Origin: Microcebus murinus
Taxonomy: Eukaryota > Chordata > Mammalia > Primates > Cheirogaleidae
NCBI RefSeq assembly: GCF_040939455.1
Contig: NC_134117.1
Coordinates: 29,505,501-29,569,500, forward strand
Direction of reading: 5' to 3'
DNA: 64,000 nt
The position numbers and the translations under genes were made by a program. Within the stretch, counting starts at the first letter, position 1, and each line of letters begins with the position of its first letter. The notes beneath the pieces were generated by a model. The model saw only the letters and a list, made by a program, of their open reading frames with translations, searched no databases and was not told where the DNA came from. This document shows, in pieces, positions 11,231-25,012 of the stretch.

Positions 11231-12290
11231 TGGGAGAAAAATAATTCTTGTTTTGTGAAATCTAATCAGTCACACACTCATGGGCATCCTGTGGCCAAAG
11301 AGTTCATGTCAATGGATAGTTAGATAGAGTGAATAATATTTGATAGCACAACAAAGTGACTATAACCAATAATAAGTTAGGGTATACTTTAAAATAAGTA
11401 AAAGAGTGGAAATGGAATGTTTCTAACACAAAGAAATGATAAATGCCTCAGGTGATGGATACTCCAAGTACCCTGATTTGATTAATACATATTGTATTCC
11501 TGTATCAAAACATCACATATACCCTATAAAGATATACAACTATTATGTGCCCATAATAATTAAAATTTTTTAAAAGCAAAAAACAAAACAAAACATAACA
11601 GAAAAAACAACCCAACTCAACCCAAACCAAACCAAAGCCAAAAAAGAGTTCATGTCAATGGGAAGACATTAGCTAAGAGGAATCCCAAGCCTGTAGTAAC
11701 CTTTTAATTATGTGTATTGTTTTGATGGAGGAGACTCAGGGATAATATTATTTGCCTGAATGGTTAGTTTTAGCTCAGCCTCATTTAACGGTTCTGCAGA
11801 ATCATAATGCCCCTGAACACCTCCTGATTCTTTCAAAGAGTCTCAGAGGAGTCTATACTAAATGATATCTTTCTGAGTTCTAACAGATTTGAATCACTGG
11901 ATCTTAGAACAAAACCATACATTTGTGTCTTCCTTGGTCCACTTAGTAGGACACAGACCTATTAAGTCTAACCTACTATGTTATCCCTCTGTCCCTTAAA
12001 TCCAGTTTAGCTCAAACCCAGCCCTAAAACATTCTAGCTAGGTGCCAGGACTATCACTTCCAGATGCAAGTGTCCCTCTATTAGGCTCCCATTACATTTG
12101 TATTTTCTAATTAAAAATATTTATTGAATTCTTGCTAAATTTAAAGCAGTGTACAAGTGAGGAATATAAAAACATATAAGAACCAAGTCTCCTTCTGCCT
12201 TCTACATTCAGGATGTACGTATACAGGGTGTAGGTGTGGGGTCAACATATGAGCAACTAAATACAATTTAAGGAGGAATGGAGGCAGTGC
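11230..12290. other. Intron w17/w18: low-complexity and unassigned sequence
   Basis: L1-3'-end-like A-rich sequence at about 11330-11640 (AAAACAAAACAAAACATAAC), otherwise unassigned. Confidence 0.55.
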
Positions 12291-12294
12291 TCTA

Positions 12295-12430
12295 ATTAGG
12301 GTTGCCAAATTCAGAAAAAAATTTATAGGATGCCCAGTTAAATTTGAATTTCAGATAAACAAATAATTTTTAACATTAATTTGTCTCATATATTGCATGG
12401 GGCCTGTATTTAATTTGGCAACGAGTCTAA
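12295..12430 (+). mobile_element. DNA-transposon-like remnant
   Basis: AGGGTTGCCAAATTC at one end and TAATTTGGCAAC at the other are inverted. The core GGATGCCCAGTTAAATTTGAATTTCAGATAAAC is a widely repeated mammalian sequence of a palindromic MITE type. Family name not certain. Confidence 0.6.
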
Positions 12431-12837
12431 AGATATCTTTAATTCAAGTGCTAAGGAAGAGCATTGCTATATGAGGTCTTCATTCTGTTGGGGGAGACTG
12501 AGGAAAGCTTTAGGAAAGTGACAGTGTTTGCCCAAGACTTTAGGGTCTGTCCAACTCCACAGTGACAATCATACTGCTCTCTGGAGAATATCATAATATT
12601 ATATTCTCAGAATTCCTTTGGAATCAAAATATTCATGAGATATCACTTGAAAAGATTTTTGGCCTTCATAAATTATTTCCATAGATTGTGATAGAACTGA
12701 AGATGTATGTAAAATTATCAAATACTTTTAAATTTCACAAGCCAAGTATTACATAAATACATAATATTTTAAAAGGCTTCTTTCAAAGAAAAGCAAAAAA
12801 CACTATATACTTTCACTATAAAAATGTAATTTATTAC

Positions 12838-12927
12838 CTCTGATGTCAGCCATATATCAAAACCATCATTTTCATCCAGTGTATCAGGCATAAAAGGAAT
12901 CAAAGATACAAATCGAGAAATGATGTC
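12838..12927 (-). CDS. CC2D2B: CC2D2B exon w17
   Basis: 90 bases (30 codons), acceptor TATTCTAG, donor GTAATA, phase 0 both ends. It encodes DIISRFVSLIPFMPDTLDE, then NDGFDIWLTSE. The RxVSLIPFxPDT motif is conserved in CC2D2A. This exon is too short for a long open reading frame and was found from both splice sites. Confidence 0.96.
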
Positions 12928-12939
12928 CTAGAATAATAT

Positions 12940-13200
12940 TAATTTATATTTATTGAGTATGTATTATATATCCATCACTGAGCAGAGTGCTTTACAGGCA
13001 TTATCTCATGTAGTATATGCTATAAGGCTACAAAGTAGAAACTATCATTATTCTAGTTTCACAGAAGAGGAAATAAGCTTGGAGTGATAAATTAACCTAT
13101 ACAGAGGCATATGGCTAATACAATATATAAGTGAAGTCTCTGGGGAACTAAGCCCAAGTTGGTCTGACTCCAGAGGGTGTATCTTAATCATTATATTTTA
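12940..13200 (+). mobile_element. MIR
   Basis: TATTTATTGAGTATGTATTA, GCTTTACAGGCATTATCTCA and TCACAGAAGAGGAAATAAG, then GTCTGACTCCAGAG. It begins about 13 bases upstream of exon w17's acceptor, inside the intron. Confidence 0.82.
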
Positions 13201-13242
13201 TTGTAACAAATTATTAAAATTTTAAACATTATATCAACATTA

Positions 13243-13585
<343 letters not shown>

Positions 13586-14276
13586 TTTTTAATGTTGAAG
13601 AATAGCAATGGTTTGATTTGCTTTTAAGTTCAAAATCTATCTGAATTATTTTTATTAATATAAGCTTATTATAAGCTGCTGCAGTGGGGAGATAGTGGTG
13701 CCGTCTGCGTTTTCAAATGACAGAGGGTATACTGTGCATTTCCCCCATACAGGAAAGGATAAAGGGATACAAATAAACAATGAGTTAATGAACAGAAAGT
13801 TCACTAACATTTTAATCGACATACAATACCTGCCTTTTATGCACTATCATGACTCTGTACACTGGTGACTTCATGCAATTAATAAACAAGTTTCACAATC
13901 CTTGACAAGCAAAGGAGTTAGGATGTATATACTTTTTTAAAACACAAAGATAGTTTCTGAAATAAATCTGAGAGCATTATTTATCTCCTTGGATACTGGG
14001 TGTCAGGTCACATAGACAGGAAGAAATCCATGATGGAAAAGTAGAGGGTAGCAAAAGGCAATCTAAACTAGAACTTTTGATTTTACTTTAAAGAGTAAGG
14101 CTAAGAGAGCTTTATAACTTACAACTAGTATAAATATTCTGAGGTGAGACAATTGACTAGATTGAACCAAAATAAATAGAAGGTAAAGGGATTCTTCAAT
14201 CACAATGAAGCTGTTATTAATAAAAATATAAATAAAATATAAATATAATATTAATAAAATATAAATAAAAACTTAC

Positions 14277-14474
14277 AAGTGTTGCACTGGAATCATGAAG
14301 TAATATATCCAGAAGTTGCCGAGGTGGATTTAATGCCTTGATATATCTTGTTACTAAGATCTGTTTCCCTTCCTCATTAAATACAGTAGTTATGATTCTT
14401 CGGTTAGGAAACATTGCCTTGCAATTTTTCTTAAAAATCTGTGCTCTTTGCAAAACATCTATTTGATCTGAAAA
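14277..14474 (-). CDS. CC2D2B: CC2D2B exon w16
   Basis: 198 bases (66 codons), acceptor TGATTCTAG, donor GTAAGT, phase 0 both ends. It encodes FSDQIDVLQRAQIFKKNCKA, then MFPNRRIITTVFNEEGKQIL, TRYIKALNPPRQLLDILL and DSSATL. FPNR...TTV...G...TRY(I/L)K.LNPP is the family pattern leading into the transglutaminase-like region. A second AG inside (TTTTCAG) would bring a stop at once. Confidence 0.97.
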
Positions 14475-14633
14475 CTAGAATCAAATTTAAAGTATTGTAC
14501 CATATTGTTCCCACAGGAAAATATCAAGAACCAATGTTTATTTTTGCCAGCTTTGAAATTATTATCACTAGTTTTTAAAATAATTTAAACTTCTTTGATG
14601 GTATAAATGAAAGAAATTAAATGTAAAACCTAC

Positions 14634-14816
14634 CTCATCTGGTTTTGGATTATAGGTAACGTATGCTATTTGAGGTTCAATGGTAGCAAAAATATTTAAG
14701 AAGGTACATTCTTTTAAATTCTGCCAATTGTAATCTTCTTTAGGAGATACATAAGTCTTACTCCAAGTATACCCAAGCAAAACTGGTGGAATATTTACTT
14801 GAAATGTCCCACTAAT
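14634..14816 (-). CDS. CC2D2B: CC2D2B exon w15
   Basis: 183 bases (61 codons), acceptor CTCTTTCAG, donor GTAGGT, phase 0 both ends. It encodes ISGTFQVNIPPVLLGYTWSK, then NLKECTFLNIFATIEPQIAY and ends YNPKPDE. GTFxVxIPPVLLGY and the ITIEPQ-like strand are diagnostic of CC2D2 proteins. Confidence 0.97.
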
Positions 14817-15237
14817 CTGAAAGAGTATATTAATGTAATAGATTATGCATGATGGAAACAAACAACCCTTAAATATTATACCCTAGCTCAGTCCTCTCCA
14901 TAGGAGAAAGCAGGCTTGCTTCAGGCTTGCGTGAGTACATGGGCTTTTACTTATATGCACTTGACCAAGAATGATCAGGTTCTCCATGATGATATGATCA
15001 TAGATACTCCTGACACCCTGGGTCTCTGCCTAACATATACTATGTAGAGATGGTAGGATTAACAAAGGGATGAAACAAGGAAGGAAGTTACTATATCGGA
15101 CTGATAAAGCTCTGAGAAAATCTAATTCAGGCTCAGAGAAGAAGCTAAAAGATCATGTTACAGTTTAAATTGGGTCTAGAAAGAGAAAAAAAGTAACAGC
15201 AGGAAAGACATCCCTGAGGTATCCAGGAGGAGGGATC

Positions 15238-15248
15238 GTGTGTGTGTG

Positions 15249-15297
<49 letters not shown>
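15238..15297 (+). repeat. (GT)n microsatellite
   Basis: About 30 TG units with one AGCG interruption near 15249. Confidence 0.97.
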
Positions 15298-15300
<3 letters not shown>

Positions 15301-15339
15301 GAAGGAAGAGATGAGTTACAATAATAATTAATAATAATT

Positions 15340-15565
15340 GGTAATAATTACTGAGCACTATGTACAAGACAATGTGCCAAGTGCTTGATATAGATGGTGA
15401 CATTCAACGGAGTAGATAATGCTCTTATCTCCCTTTTGCAGATAAAAAAACAGAGGCTCAGAGAGTTGAAATATTTTGTGCAAGATCACAGGAACTAATG
15501 AGTAGTGGAGCCAGGATTACAATCCAGGTTTGTCCACCTTTGAAGCCTACTTTCTTAACTACCTC
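15340..15565 (+). mobile_element. MIR
   Basis: TACTGAGCACTATGTACAAG, CAGAGGCTCAGAGAGTTGAA and AGTGGAGCCAGGATTACAAT. Confidence 0.82.
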
Positions 15566-15744
15566 TCTTGCCTACAGTCTGGCCTGAGACTGAGAATTGT
15601 AGGGATTTACAAATTTAGGAAGCCCTGTACTTCCAACCATTTAAATCCCTATTGCTTTTTATTTGCAACACATACCATGCAGGCACTTCTACTCTCCTAC
15701 CCAATATCCATTCTTTCCTCCTTTCTTACCAACAGCTTTAGTTG

Positions 15745-16082
15745 GTAACATAACAGCTAGGTAGTGGCCATGCCACATAAATAAAATACAAGCAGAAGTC
15801 TGTTGGAGTTTTATAGGGAACTGTTTTTCTGATATAGGCACTGTCCCTGCTTGCTTCTCCCTGCCTCCTATTGCAACATAGATTTGAGGCTAGAGTTGCA
15901 GTGAACATTTGCATTAGTGAGGATGAAAACCACTAACCTGGATTCTTGATGATATCCTTGAGCTGCCACACTGGCATCTGGACTTCTTTTTAGGTGAGAT
16001 AAATAGACCTCTTACCTGCATCAGCTACTGTTAGTCAAGTTTTCTGTTGCATATGGCCGAATGCAGTCCTAACTAATACACA
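15745..16082 (+). mobile_element. MLT1-like LTR remnant
   Basis: The 3' part is clear: TTTAGGTGAGATAAATAGAC, CTACTGTTAGTCAAGTTTTC and GCAGTCCTAACTAATACACA. The left limit is approximate. Confidence 0.65.
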
Positions 16083-16084
16083 CG

Positions 16085-17000
16085 ATTCCTTCTCACTCAA
16101 AAGCCCTAATTTTCTTGACAAATTTATCTTTAAGGACTTATTTCAAAAGTTATCTCCTCAGTAAAGTCTTCTCTCACCTTTCATTCTCCTCTTTAGTCTT
16201 TGCTTATCCACCACCAAACTCTCTGAACCATACCCCTATCCCCGCTCACTTCCTCCCTGCAACCCAGGAGGAGTAAAGAACTCCCTACTGTATGTTCTCA
16301 CAGTACCCATCTCCAGCCTCTGTTAAAGCACTACTGCATTATCACATTGTACCGAAAATGTTAGTTTTATTCTATAGACAGTGATCACTGATCTAGAAAA
16401 GTCATTTCTGAATTTTTAAATCTTCTGTGTCTGACATGGCCTCAGAGATATTAAGGCAGTGACCTTGCCTAAGATCACTCAGTAAATAAGTAACAGAGCC
16501 TAAAATGGAGTCTAGGCTGGGATTTTTATACTTTGCTGGTCATGTAAGCATATTCCTGCTACAAAACCCTACAGCAGAGAACTCCAAGGGTCTCACAGAG
16601 ATCAGGTGTTAATCATCAATCTCACCATTAACAACAACCAATGCTGACAAGCTGAAACTCCTGGGACTCATCATTACAAAGCAACACTATTGAGAATGTT
16701 CCGTGAATCTGGGCTTACAGAACTCTTACACAAATATGGATGTTGCTTTAAGACCTAACGCTAGTTATCCTAGTCTTTATTAGTGAACAGTCTAAAGATA
16801 CAAGATACGAATTTGTGGGTATCCCCTATTCTAGAGATAGCCAAAACCTTCAAATACTCTAAAACCCAGAATACTCTAGTACAGGATCATTTTAATTGAC
16901 TTACCAACCTGCCAAGCACAGAATCTGACTCGAAGACAACAGAAAATGTTTCTGTTAGCCAGAGGTCAAAACTTAGAATAATTAGCAAAGAACCATTTTC
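16085..17000. other. Intron w14/w15: unassigned sequence
   Basis: Possible L2-like piece at 16140-16270 (CTCCTCAGTAAAGTCTTCTC). No exon or RNA gene seen. Confidence 0.5.
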
Positions 17001-17006
17001 TATTAC

Positions 17007-17105
17007 CTCTGATTGTTGCAGAAGAGCAGAAAAGGGGAAGATGATAGATCCAAGCCAATTCTTTCTTATATATGAATGACCACTACAGCTCTTGAGACAG
17101 TGAAC
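17007..17105 (-). CDS. CC2D2B: CC2D2B exon w14, end of C2 domain
   Basis: 99 bases (33 codons), acceptor TTTTAATAG, donor GTAATA, phase 0 both ends. It encodes VHCLKSCSGHSYIRKNWLGS, then IIFPFSALLQQSE. The R(K)NWLGSIxFPFS motif is shared with CC2D2A. Confidence 0.95.
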
Positions 17106-17383
17106 CTATTAAAATAAATAAATTGTTTACTATTTGATATTATGTGATGAATATTTTCCAAACTCACAGATAAGTATAAAAATCATCCTCTTTCTTTTTA
17201 AAAAGAAAACAAAGATAAGTAGAAACATTTTTTCTTGCATTTTAATTTTTTAAAAAGATAATTGACTACTGAAAGCAAAAGAATAAGCTGTTGTGGAGTT
17301 TATGACACATATAAGTAAAATGTATGACAAGGAAGCACTGGAGGGGGAAATGTAGGTGTTATAGCATTCCATTCTGCACTATA

Positions 17384-17482
17384 TGGTAATATGTTATATA
17401 AAGAAGTGGTATGTTATATATTATATATGTTATATGTTATATAAAGAAGTGGTAATATGTTATATAAAGATAGTCTGTGGTA
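17384..17482 (+). repeat. AT-rich tandem duplication
   Basis: GGTAATATGTTATATAAAGA recurs with GAAGTGGTA spacers at 17385, 17408 (partial) and 17451. An irregular local duplication. Confidence 0.85.
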
Positions 17483-17539
17483 AGTTAAAGAATATATTGT
17501 AATCCCTAGAGAAACAAGAAAACAAAGAAGTATAGCTAA

Positions 17540-19084
17540 GAAGTCAGTAGTGAAGACAAAATGGAATCATAAAAGTAGTCTATCAATCCAAAAGAAGGCA
17601 AGAAAAAAAGGAAGGCAAGGAAAAAAAGCATAAAGAACAGATGGAATAAGCAACAAATAGGAAGATGGAACCCAACCAGGTCAGTCATTTCACAAAATGT
17701 AGATGGCCATATATTAAAAGGCAGATTGTCAGAATGGATTAAAAAAAAAAAAAAGCAAGACCCAACTATATGCTGTCTACAATAAATCCATTTAAATATA
17801 AAGACACAGATTAAGAGAAAATAATAAGAAAGAAAAGGGCAAAAAAGATATAGCATACAAACATTAATTAAAAGAAAGCCAGAGTGACTATATTTATAGT
17901 AGATGACACAGATTTAAAAATAAGAAATATAAACAGGAATAAAGAGAGATATTTCACAATGACAAAGGAGTCAATTCATCAAAAAGAAATACATTCCTAA
18001 ACATGTATGAACTTAATAACAAAGTTGCAAAATACCTAAAGCAAAAACAGAGCTGAAAAAAATATGAAATGAAAAGTTGGTAAATTTGACTTCATCAAAA
18101 TTATAAACCATGCTCTTCAAAAGACACTGTTAAGATAATGAAAAGATAAACTATATACTGGGAGAAAATATTTGCAAATCATATATCTGATAAAGGACTT
18201 AAATACAAAATATACAAAGAATTCCCAAAACTCAATGTGAAAATAAATAGCTGACTTTTAAAACCAGAATAAAGACTTGAATAGACACTTTCCCAACATA
18301 GATGGCAAATAAATACATGGAGAGGTGCTCAACATCATTTTCATTAAGAAATGCAAATTAAAACTACATTGAGAAACCACCACATACCTATTAGATGGCT
18401 AAAATTAAAAACTCTGACAGAGTATTTATAAAAATGTAAAAGAACTAGAAGTCTCATACATTACTAGTGGGAATAAAAAATGGTACAATCACTTTGGAAA
18501 ACAGTTTAGCAGTTTCTTAAATATCTACTTACTATACTATCCAGCCATTTCACTCCTATGTATCTACTAAGAGAAATGAAAGTGGATACAAAGACTTGTA
18601 CACAAATGTTCACAGCAGCTTTATTTTATAATAGAAAACAACTTAAATGTCTATTAACAAGTGAATATATAAACATACAATGGGATGTATGCTTATCAAT
18701 GAAATACTACTATATCATATAAAGGAACAAACTATTTGATAAAGACTACAACGTGGATGAATCTCAAAATAGTTTTTTTGAGTAACAGAAACAAGATTGA
18801 AAAAAAAGAGTACATATTTTATGATTCAATTTCTATAAAAATCTAGAAGATACAAACTACAGTGACACAATGCAGATCAATGGTTGCCTGGGGTGGGAGG
18901 CAGGAAGAGGAGGGAGGGAACTATGCCTCCAGAGCAGAGGAAAACTTTTGAAGGTAACACATATGTTGATTATCTTGATTTTGATGATGATTTCTTAGGT
19001 ATATACATATATCAAAACTTGTCAAATTATATACTTTAAATATGTGCAGATTATTGTACGCTAATTATTCCTCAATAAACAAAC
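17540..19084 (+). mobile_element. Old L1M fragment
   Basis: Decayed 3' half of an L1M-type element: blocks such as GGGAGAAAATATTTGCAAATCA near 18158, AATGCAAATTAAAACTACA near 18350 and a CCTCAATAAAC end. It ends directly at an antisense Alu. Confidence 0.82.
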
Positions 19085-19379
19085 TTTTTAAAGACAGGGT
19101 CCTGCTCTGATGCCTGGGCTAGAGTGCAGTGGCATCATCATAGCTCACTGTAACCTTGAACTCCTGGCTCAAGCAATCCTCCTGCCTCAGCCCCCCAAGT
19201 CGCTAGGACTATAGGTGCATGCTGCCATGTCCTGCTAACGTTTTAAAATTATTTTTTTGTAGTAGCATGGTCTTGCTATGTAGCCCAGGCTGGTCTTCAA
19301 TTCCTAGGCTCAAGTGATCCTCCTGCCTCAGACTCCCAAAAAGTGCTTGGATTACAGGCATAAACCACCATGCCCAGCC
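19085..19379 (-). mobile_element. Alu (dimeric), antisense
   Basis: Antisense Alu from AAAGACAGGGTCCTGCTCTG to CACCATGCCCAGCC. It is diverged, of an old J-like type, and sits at the end of the L1M. Confidence 0.9.
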
Positions 19380-20640
19380 AACACTATTTTTAAAATTAGA
19401 TAACGTATGTATAGTAGGGAGGAACAGGGATTAAGCATAAAAGGGTGGCATTTACTACCACCACTGTCCCTCCCATTGGCAGTATCCTATGATCCACTCC
19501 ACTTTTAGCCACTTAACATTTTTTATTTAATCAACCAAAGGCCATAAGTGGAGAGGATCTGGGGAAAGTGGAAGAGAACAGTCGAAGTCTGAAAAAGTTG
19601 TCAAAACCCTGATTACTGCCTTGGACATCAGGAGCCCTTCTTTTTGTACTTTACTTATTTGTACTAGTCCTTGAGCTGAACAAAATGGACTGTGTCGCTC
19701 TAGTCTAAAAAGTAACAGGCACTCTTAGGTAGTTTTGTAACAATTAAGGCTTTGGACGTCTGACTGATGTGATCTCAACTGAATTAATCTTTCCATCCCA
19801 GGTCCCAGGGATGCTATAGGCTTCCTAGATCTACCTCGTCTCAGGCTATAGATTATACTTCTATTGGGGTTCACTTTACAGTTGGTTTCCTATATATCTT
19901 CTCTGAGAAGAAATGAAAGAATTTTATTCTTAAGACCATCGATATGAATTATATATGAAACAACCTTTAAGGAATCTATTAGTATGGGAATTGTTTATAT
20001 CAAGTGATTAAAAACAAGAGTTAATATTCCTAAGCTATAATGTGTATGTGCTAAGTCTGTAACATATTGGCATAAGTTGAGGAAGGGCCAGGCACTCTTT
20101 AAATGGCTGAAGTGGGGCTGCTATGACTGGACCACATTTATGTGGTTTATTTAGTTAAACCACATACATAAAAGTGAGCTATTTGTGTATTTAGTTTCTT
20201 CTGCCCCTTGTAAATAAAAATGACCCCTTTCATCTTTATCCTGGTATGTGATTGCTTGGTGAGCAACGCAGCTTGCCCGATAGGGTCCCTTATCTTGTCA
20301 TTAGGATTAATAACTTTGTATGTTAACTGGCAACTGTAGATTTGGGACCAACGGCTTGATGAAATGGAATATGGACTAAAGGCACAAATGTACAATAGGA
20401 TTTGCCAAGATGTAATAAAACTGTAATTTAAAACCAAAAGTTTACAGTACAGCCTCTCAACATTTGAAAATACAAAAATATATTTTAGAAAACTATTAGG
20501 TCAAGGAAAAAATGTAATAGAGAAAAAAATAAAAATAAGTAAGTCTAAGATTTTTTTAGAGATAAATTCATAGTCTTAGAATGTTTCCATTATTTATAAG
20601 AGGGCAAGAGATCAAACAACCTAGGCATTCAACACATTTG
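19380..20640. other. Intron w13/w14: unassigned sequence
   Basis: No recognisable repeat or gene between the Alu and the L1M piece. Confidence 0.5.
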
Positions 20641-20925
20641 GCCAAAATATGTATAAAAATCAGTCCTTAGGACACTGGGGAAAAATAATAAAAATACAAG
20701 CAGAAATAATTGAATTAGAAAACCAAAAAATGAAATGTAAAAACAATTTAACAGTTGGTTCTTTAAAAAATAGGCAAATCTCTCTTCCAAATTAAATCAG
20801 GAAAAAAAAAATAGAAAGATACTTGGATAAAGTTAGAAATGAGAAGGTAAATAACAGCAGGTCCAAAATTATGCTGAAAAATTATATGCTAATAAATTTG
20901 AAAATCTTAAAGAATAATTATTTTT
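20640..20925 (+). mobile_element. Old L1M ORF2 fragment
   Basis: Short decayed L1 ORF2 piece: AGTTGGTTCTTTAAAAAA-type block near 20753 and ATGCTAATAAATTTGAAAA near 20887. Confidence 0.65.
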
Positions 20926-22517
20926 GTTTTAAATAGCATTTAAACCAATATCTGAGTATTAGATTAATTTAAGTTCTTTTGGTGGCTACTGAGATTTTTG
21001 TGAGAGATTCTAGGCCCCAAACCTGGAGCAGTGGTCAGGGCTTGCTTTGTCAGCTCCAAATGCAAATCTCTTCCATCCCCAGTGTTAAAAATAGGGTATG
21101 TGTCTGTGAGACTTCCAATCCTCACCTTTTTGTCATCAGGTAACTAATGAGGGGAAGATCCAAGGGAAGTAAGAAACAGTAGATAGCAGAAAGAAAAAGT
21201 ACAGAAGGGACATAGAGAGAAGAGAGGATAATTGAATTTCTAGACAGAATAGTAATCAATGATAAACCAATACCTTCTTTCAACTGAGTGGCCATTTTGG
21301 GGCTCCACCTAGCTCTAGTTCTTTATGAGAAAATGGAATGTTTTGGCCCATAGTTACCCTGCAACCCAGTCCATGAGAGGAAGGCAAGAATACAAGGCCC
21401 TTTCCTTTCCTAAATAGCATCCCAATATTGTCATAACCAAGTCTGATAACCAAAGCATATGGATCATTCCAATAACAACACAAAGCCTTTTTAAGGGTTC
21501 TATTGTTAATCAACTGCTATTCAACTCTGGTCAGATTAGACACTGAGATAATTCTCTTTTGAGAAAGTAAATCTGGTAGGCATTTTTATGGGTTTTCTAA
21601 GCTGTACCCATTATCAGTTTAGATAATCAGAAAACTGCTCAGTTTAATTCCGTGGAGAAAAGCCATCACCTAATTCCTGTTTAATATTTTACCCTCTACC
21701 TTTATCAGGAGTTGGTAAAACATATTTTAATGTTTGTCATATCTCTTAGAAAACTCGGTTTGAAAACATTGCCATTATGATTTGCAGTCGTTTTTACAGA
21801 AAGCTTGTTTCTGAACTATACACTTCAAGGTCTCATTCAACTTCTCTGACCTGGACGCCTATTCCTTCTAGGTAGAATTAACTGCTCCTTCAATAGTCTT
21901 GCCATAGAATTTGGTAAACATCTATATTCAAGCATTTAATTTACCTATCCCAAGAGAGTAGTTACAATGGATACGCATCTTTATATTTTTAGTGCCAAGT
22001 TTAGTAGGGAGGAAACTAATATTTATTTTAGAGCCTGTCATGGCACTAGGCATTGTGTTAGGAACTTTCACATATCTATGAGAAAGGCATTCAGTAATTT
22101 TAGAAATTGATTAAATAGAACTGAATTTTAGTCCTAGGAATAACTTGGTCTCTTTTGTAGAAATGGCATATTTTCTTTGATCAGATAATGAGAACTATGT
22201 AAACTATTTTTGTTTATCCTTCTGTCTTAGCTATAAGGAAGCTCACATTTAAATGTAATGTTCAATTGCAGAAACCTACTTCTCCCAAGTTCTTGGTATA
22301 TTTATTTATCCCTCCTCCTCCTCTACATGGTTTATAATCTCTGTTATTTTTGAACCATGTTGTCACATGTCTGATTTTATTGCAAGTTGCCTCAAGTCCT
22401 TTTAAGAAAATGTTGTATATATTGCATCTAAAATCAAATTTATAAATATTACTAGACTTTATTCAGTTTGACCTTCTTAGAATTATTCCAGTGTTGGTTA
22501 TAATTATTCTACTTTAC
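20926..22517. other. Intron w13/w14: unassigned sequence
   Basis: Only a weak MIR fragment near 22010; otherwise nothing recognised. Confidence 0.5.
22010..22095 (+). mobile_element. MIR fragment
   Basis: AATATTTATTTTAGAGCCTG and ATGGCACTAGGCATTGTGTT; weak, short. Confidence 0.5.
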
Positions 22518-22614
22518 CTCGTGCTTTTCAATCATCATTTCATCAAAAATGTTAATATATATATAATCTTTTATTTTAGATAAGCTTGAGAAGCTATAAT
22601 CATGTCCTGGTGAG
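22518..22614 (-). CDS. CC2D2B: CC2D2B exon w13, C2 domain
   Basis: 97 bases, acceptor ATTTGTAG, donor GTAAAG. The first base completes AT+C (Ile). It encodes SPGHDYSFSSLSKIKDYIYI, then NIFDEMMIEKHE. The last strand and INIFDE match the C2 domain of CC2D2A. Confidence 0.95.
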
Positions 22615-25012
22615 CTACAAATAAAAAAAAACATAATTAAATGCTTAATATTCTAAAAACCCATTTATTTTCTAAGAGCATTATTCATAAAGAACTATGA
22701 AATTGCCTGTGTTCTTTTCTTTTATAAAGGGTAAACTAAGAAAAATCTATATCCTTTGAAGACTGCTACTTTTCATTAAGGCCATCATGTGCATTGTAAC
22801 ATATCTCTTTTATGATGAAAAATAAAAATGTTTAAATGTCAAGCAGAAAGGCTTTCACTACAGCCATCCACTGCAAACGACTGGAGTATTGTGCATTGAG
22901 ATTTTCCAACTATCTTAAATCCTGCTAGTTTCTGCTAGTTCACACATACAATTAAAATGTTCTTTTGTTCTCAGTCAATAGATATGATTGTTTAACCACA
23001 GAGCTTATTCTCTTTCCGATATGTATTTTTTGGAACCAGAAATTGTAATAATGTAAAGCATTTAATTTGCAAGGTATCTACTGTTGACTTACTTGATTAG
23101 GTGCATTTTGGGGGTAAGTGAAAGGAGTGTGTATCACGAGCAGTAAACTTCCACTCTCAGCTCTAGCTTGCATATTAAATCTCCATCAAACGTCTAATGC
23201 AATAGATATCACAGTCCTATACAGTAGGTTATTTTACATGGGGAGATGGAAGTTCAGAGAAGTTAAATAACTTGTTCAAGGTAAAAATGCCACCAGCAAG
23301 TGACAGAGCCTTCATTTGGACTTAGTTCTAGTAAGCTCTAAAGACCAGGGGTTTTCACTGTACAGCTGCTGCTACTGAAGTTTTGTTTTGTTGAAGCTTG
23401 CTGGTTAAGGAAACAACTACAATTTCCAAGAATCTCCAACAATTTCTAAAACTTTCTGAGACCTACAGGCAGTGACAATTGAAAAATGCTGGTTGAATTT
23501 TGAGAACAATTTTAAGCTGAAGATTCCTTACATTTCCAAGTGGTAAAACAATAAGCTAACTCCCCTACTTTGCTCCTCAAGGGTTTCCTTTCCTCTTGCC
23601 CTAAGGCAGGCCAGGGAAGGCAATGTATATTTACAATACTATGCCAATAGGAAAAAGGACAACTATCATTCTCAAGACATTTTTTAGCTTGTCAACTTAG
23701 TATATCTCTTACATCACCTAAGTCATTTCGTGTCATCTTGTATTTTGTATTCTATTCACTTTCCTCAAATTTCACCACAATTCCTTCTTCAAAGCAGGGA
23801 TCATGGGACTAATTACTATTTATTTATTATTACTATTTATTCCATTTGCATGTGGTTTTTATTCACTAAAATGTCATGGGAGTGGGGAATAAGAGGTCAT
23901 GTAAGAGGCAAGAAAAAAGTGGTGACTGGATAGTTTTGCCTTAACTGAACCTCCTAATCCACTTGGTTGTACTTCAAATGTGTTCTTGGCTTATCTCACT
24001 GCTATAATTGCAAGGATATAAACACTCTACAGTTCACTTATAAGTTTATTTATCTTATTGACTGTTTTATGATCTCCTAAATCAATTTATTTGATTAATC
24101 AGTATATTTCTTCTAACTCTAATGTCTCTAAATTAATATTCCAACTATTTCCAAACACACATAACCACATATTTTACTGCTACAAACTTTTAAAAGACAT
24201 ACATCTTATATTCTAATTATTTAACTTAATATTATATAATACAACATAATAGAATTTTCCTTTAAGTCATTACTCTTCTTCACACACAAGAATGAAAAGG
24301 TCAAGAAAGCAAATATTAGAGAACCAGGCAAGGCAAGAGGTCCAAGGTCTAGACAGGCAACCAAATAGCAAGGAGATCTGTTTAGAACTCTGGACAAAGA
24401 CTCTGAAATTACAGTTGAGCCTGTGTTGAATCTGGAAGAACAAACTTGATTTCTGCTAACAGCAAGAAATTCCCAGGTATCCATAGCAAAGTTCCTAGGT
24501 ATACTAATCCATTAGGGCCCCCTCCTCCAATCAAGTTGGAATAATGGCATAAACAGCATCTCCCTTTTCTTGAAAATCTTGGTTAGGATCTGGAGACTTT
24601 TACTTTGAGAACCTACACCTGGATGTGCTACAAGCTATCATCACACATGTGCAAGCAATTATGTCAGTTCTTCTGAGTTCCCAATAGCCTTTGTTGGGGG
24701 GTAATAGACATTAACATAGGCATTGTATAAAGCATAAAAATCATATAAAATCATGTATTACATGAAATATGAAATATTCATAGAAAATTATACAAAGTAA
24801 ATCATAGAAAACCATATAAAATGGTGGCTAATCCATAAGAAAATCTGCTCTACATATATGAATAATTTTATATAGAGTCAATTTTCCTACCTCTCAAGAT
24901 AAAAATAGATATTTAATAGCTACAAATACCTGGTCATGAAGGAAATTTGTACCAACAGTAAAGCACAGCAATATTAAAGGGTGTGGATACGAAATGAAAT
25001 TAGTTTTCATAG

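Noticed and set aside
14464..14474. Alternative acceptor TTTTCAG inside exon w16
   Set aside because: The frame after it meets a stop within three codons, while the upstream CTAG fits in phase 0.
15176..15403. Open frame coding a His-Thr repeat
   Set aside because: It is the translation of the (GT)n microsatellite.
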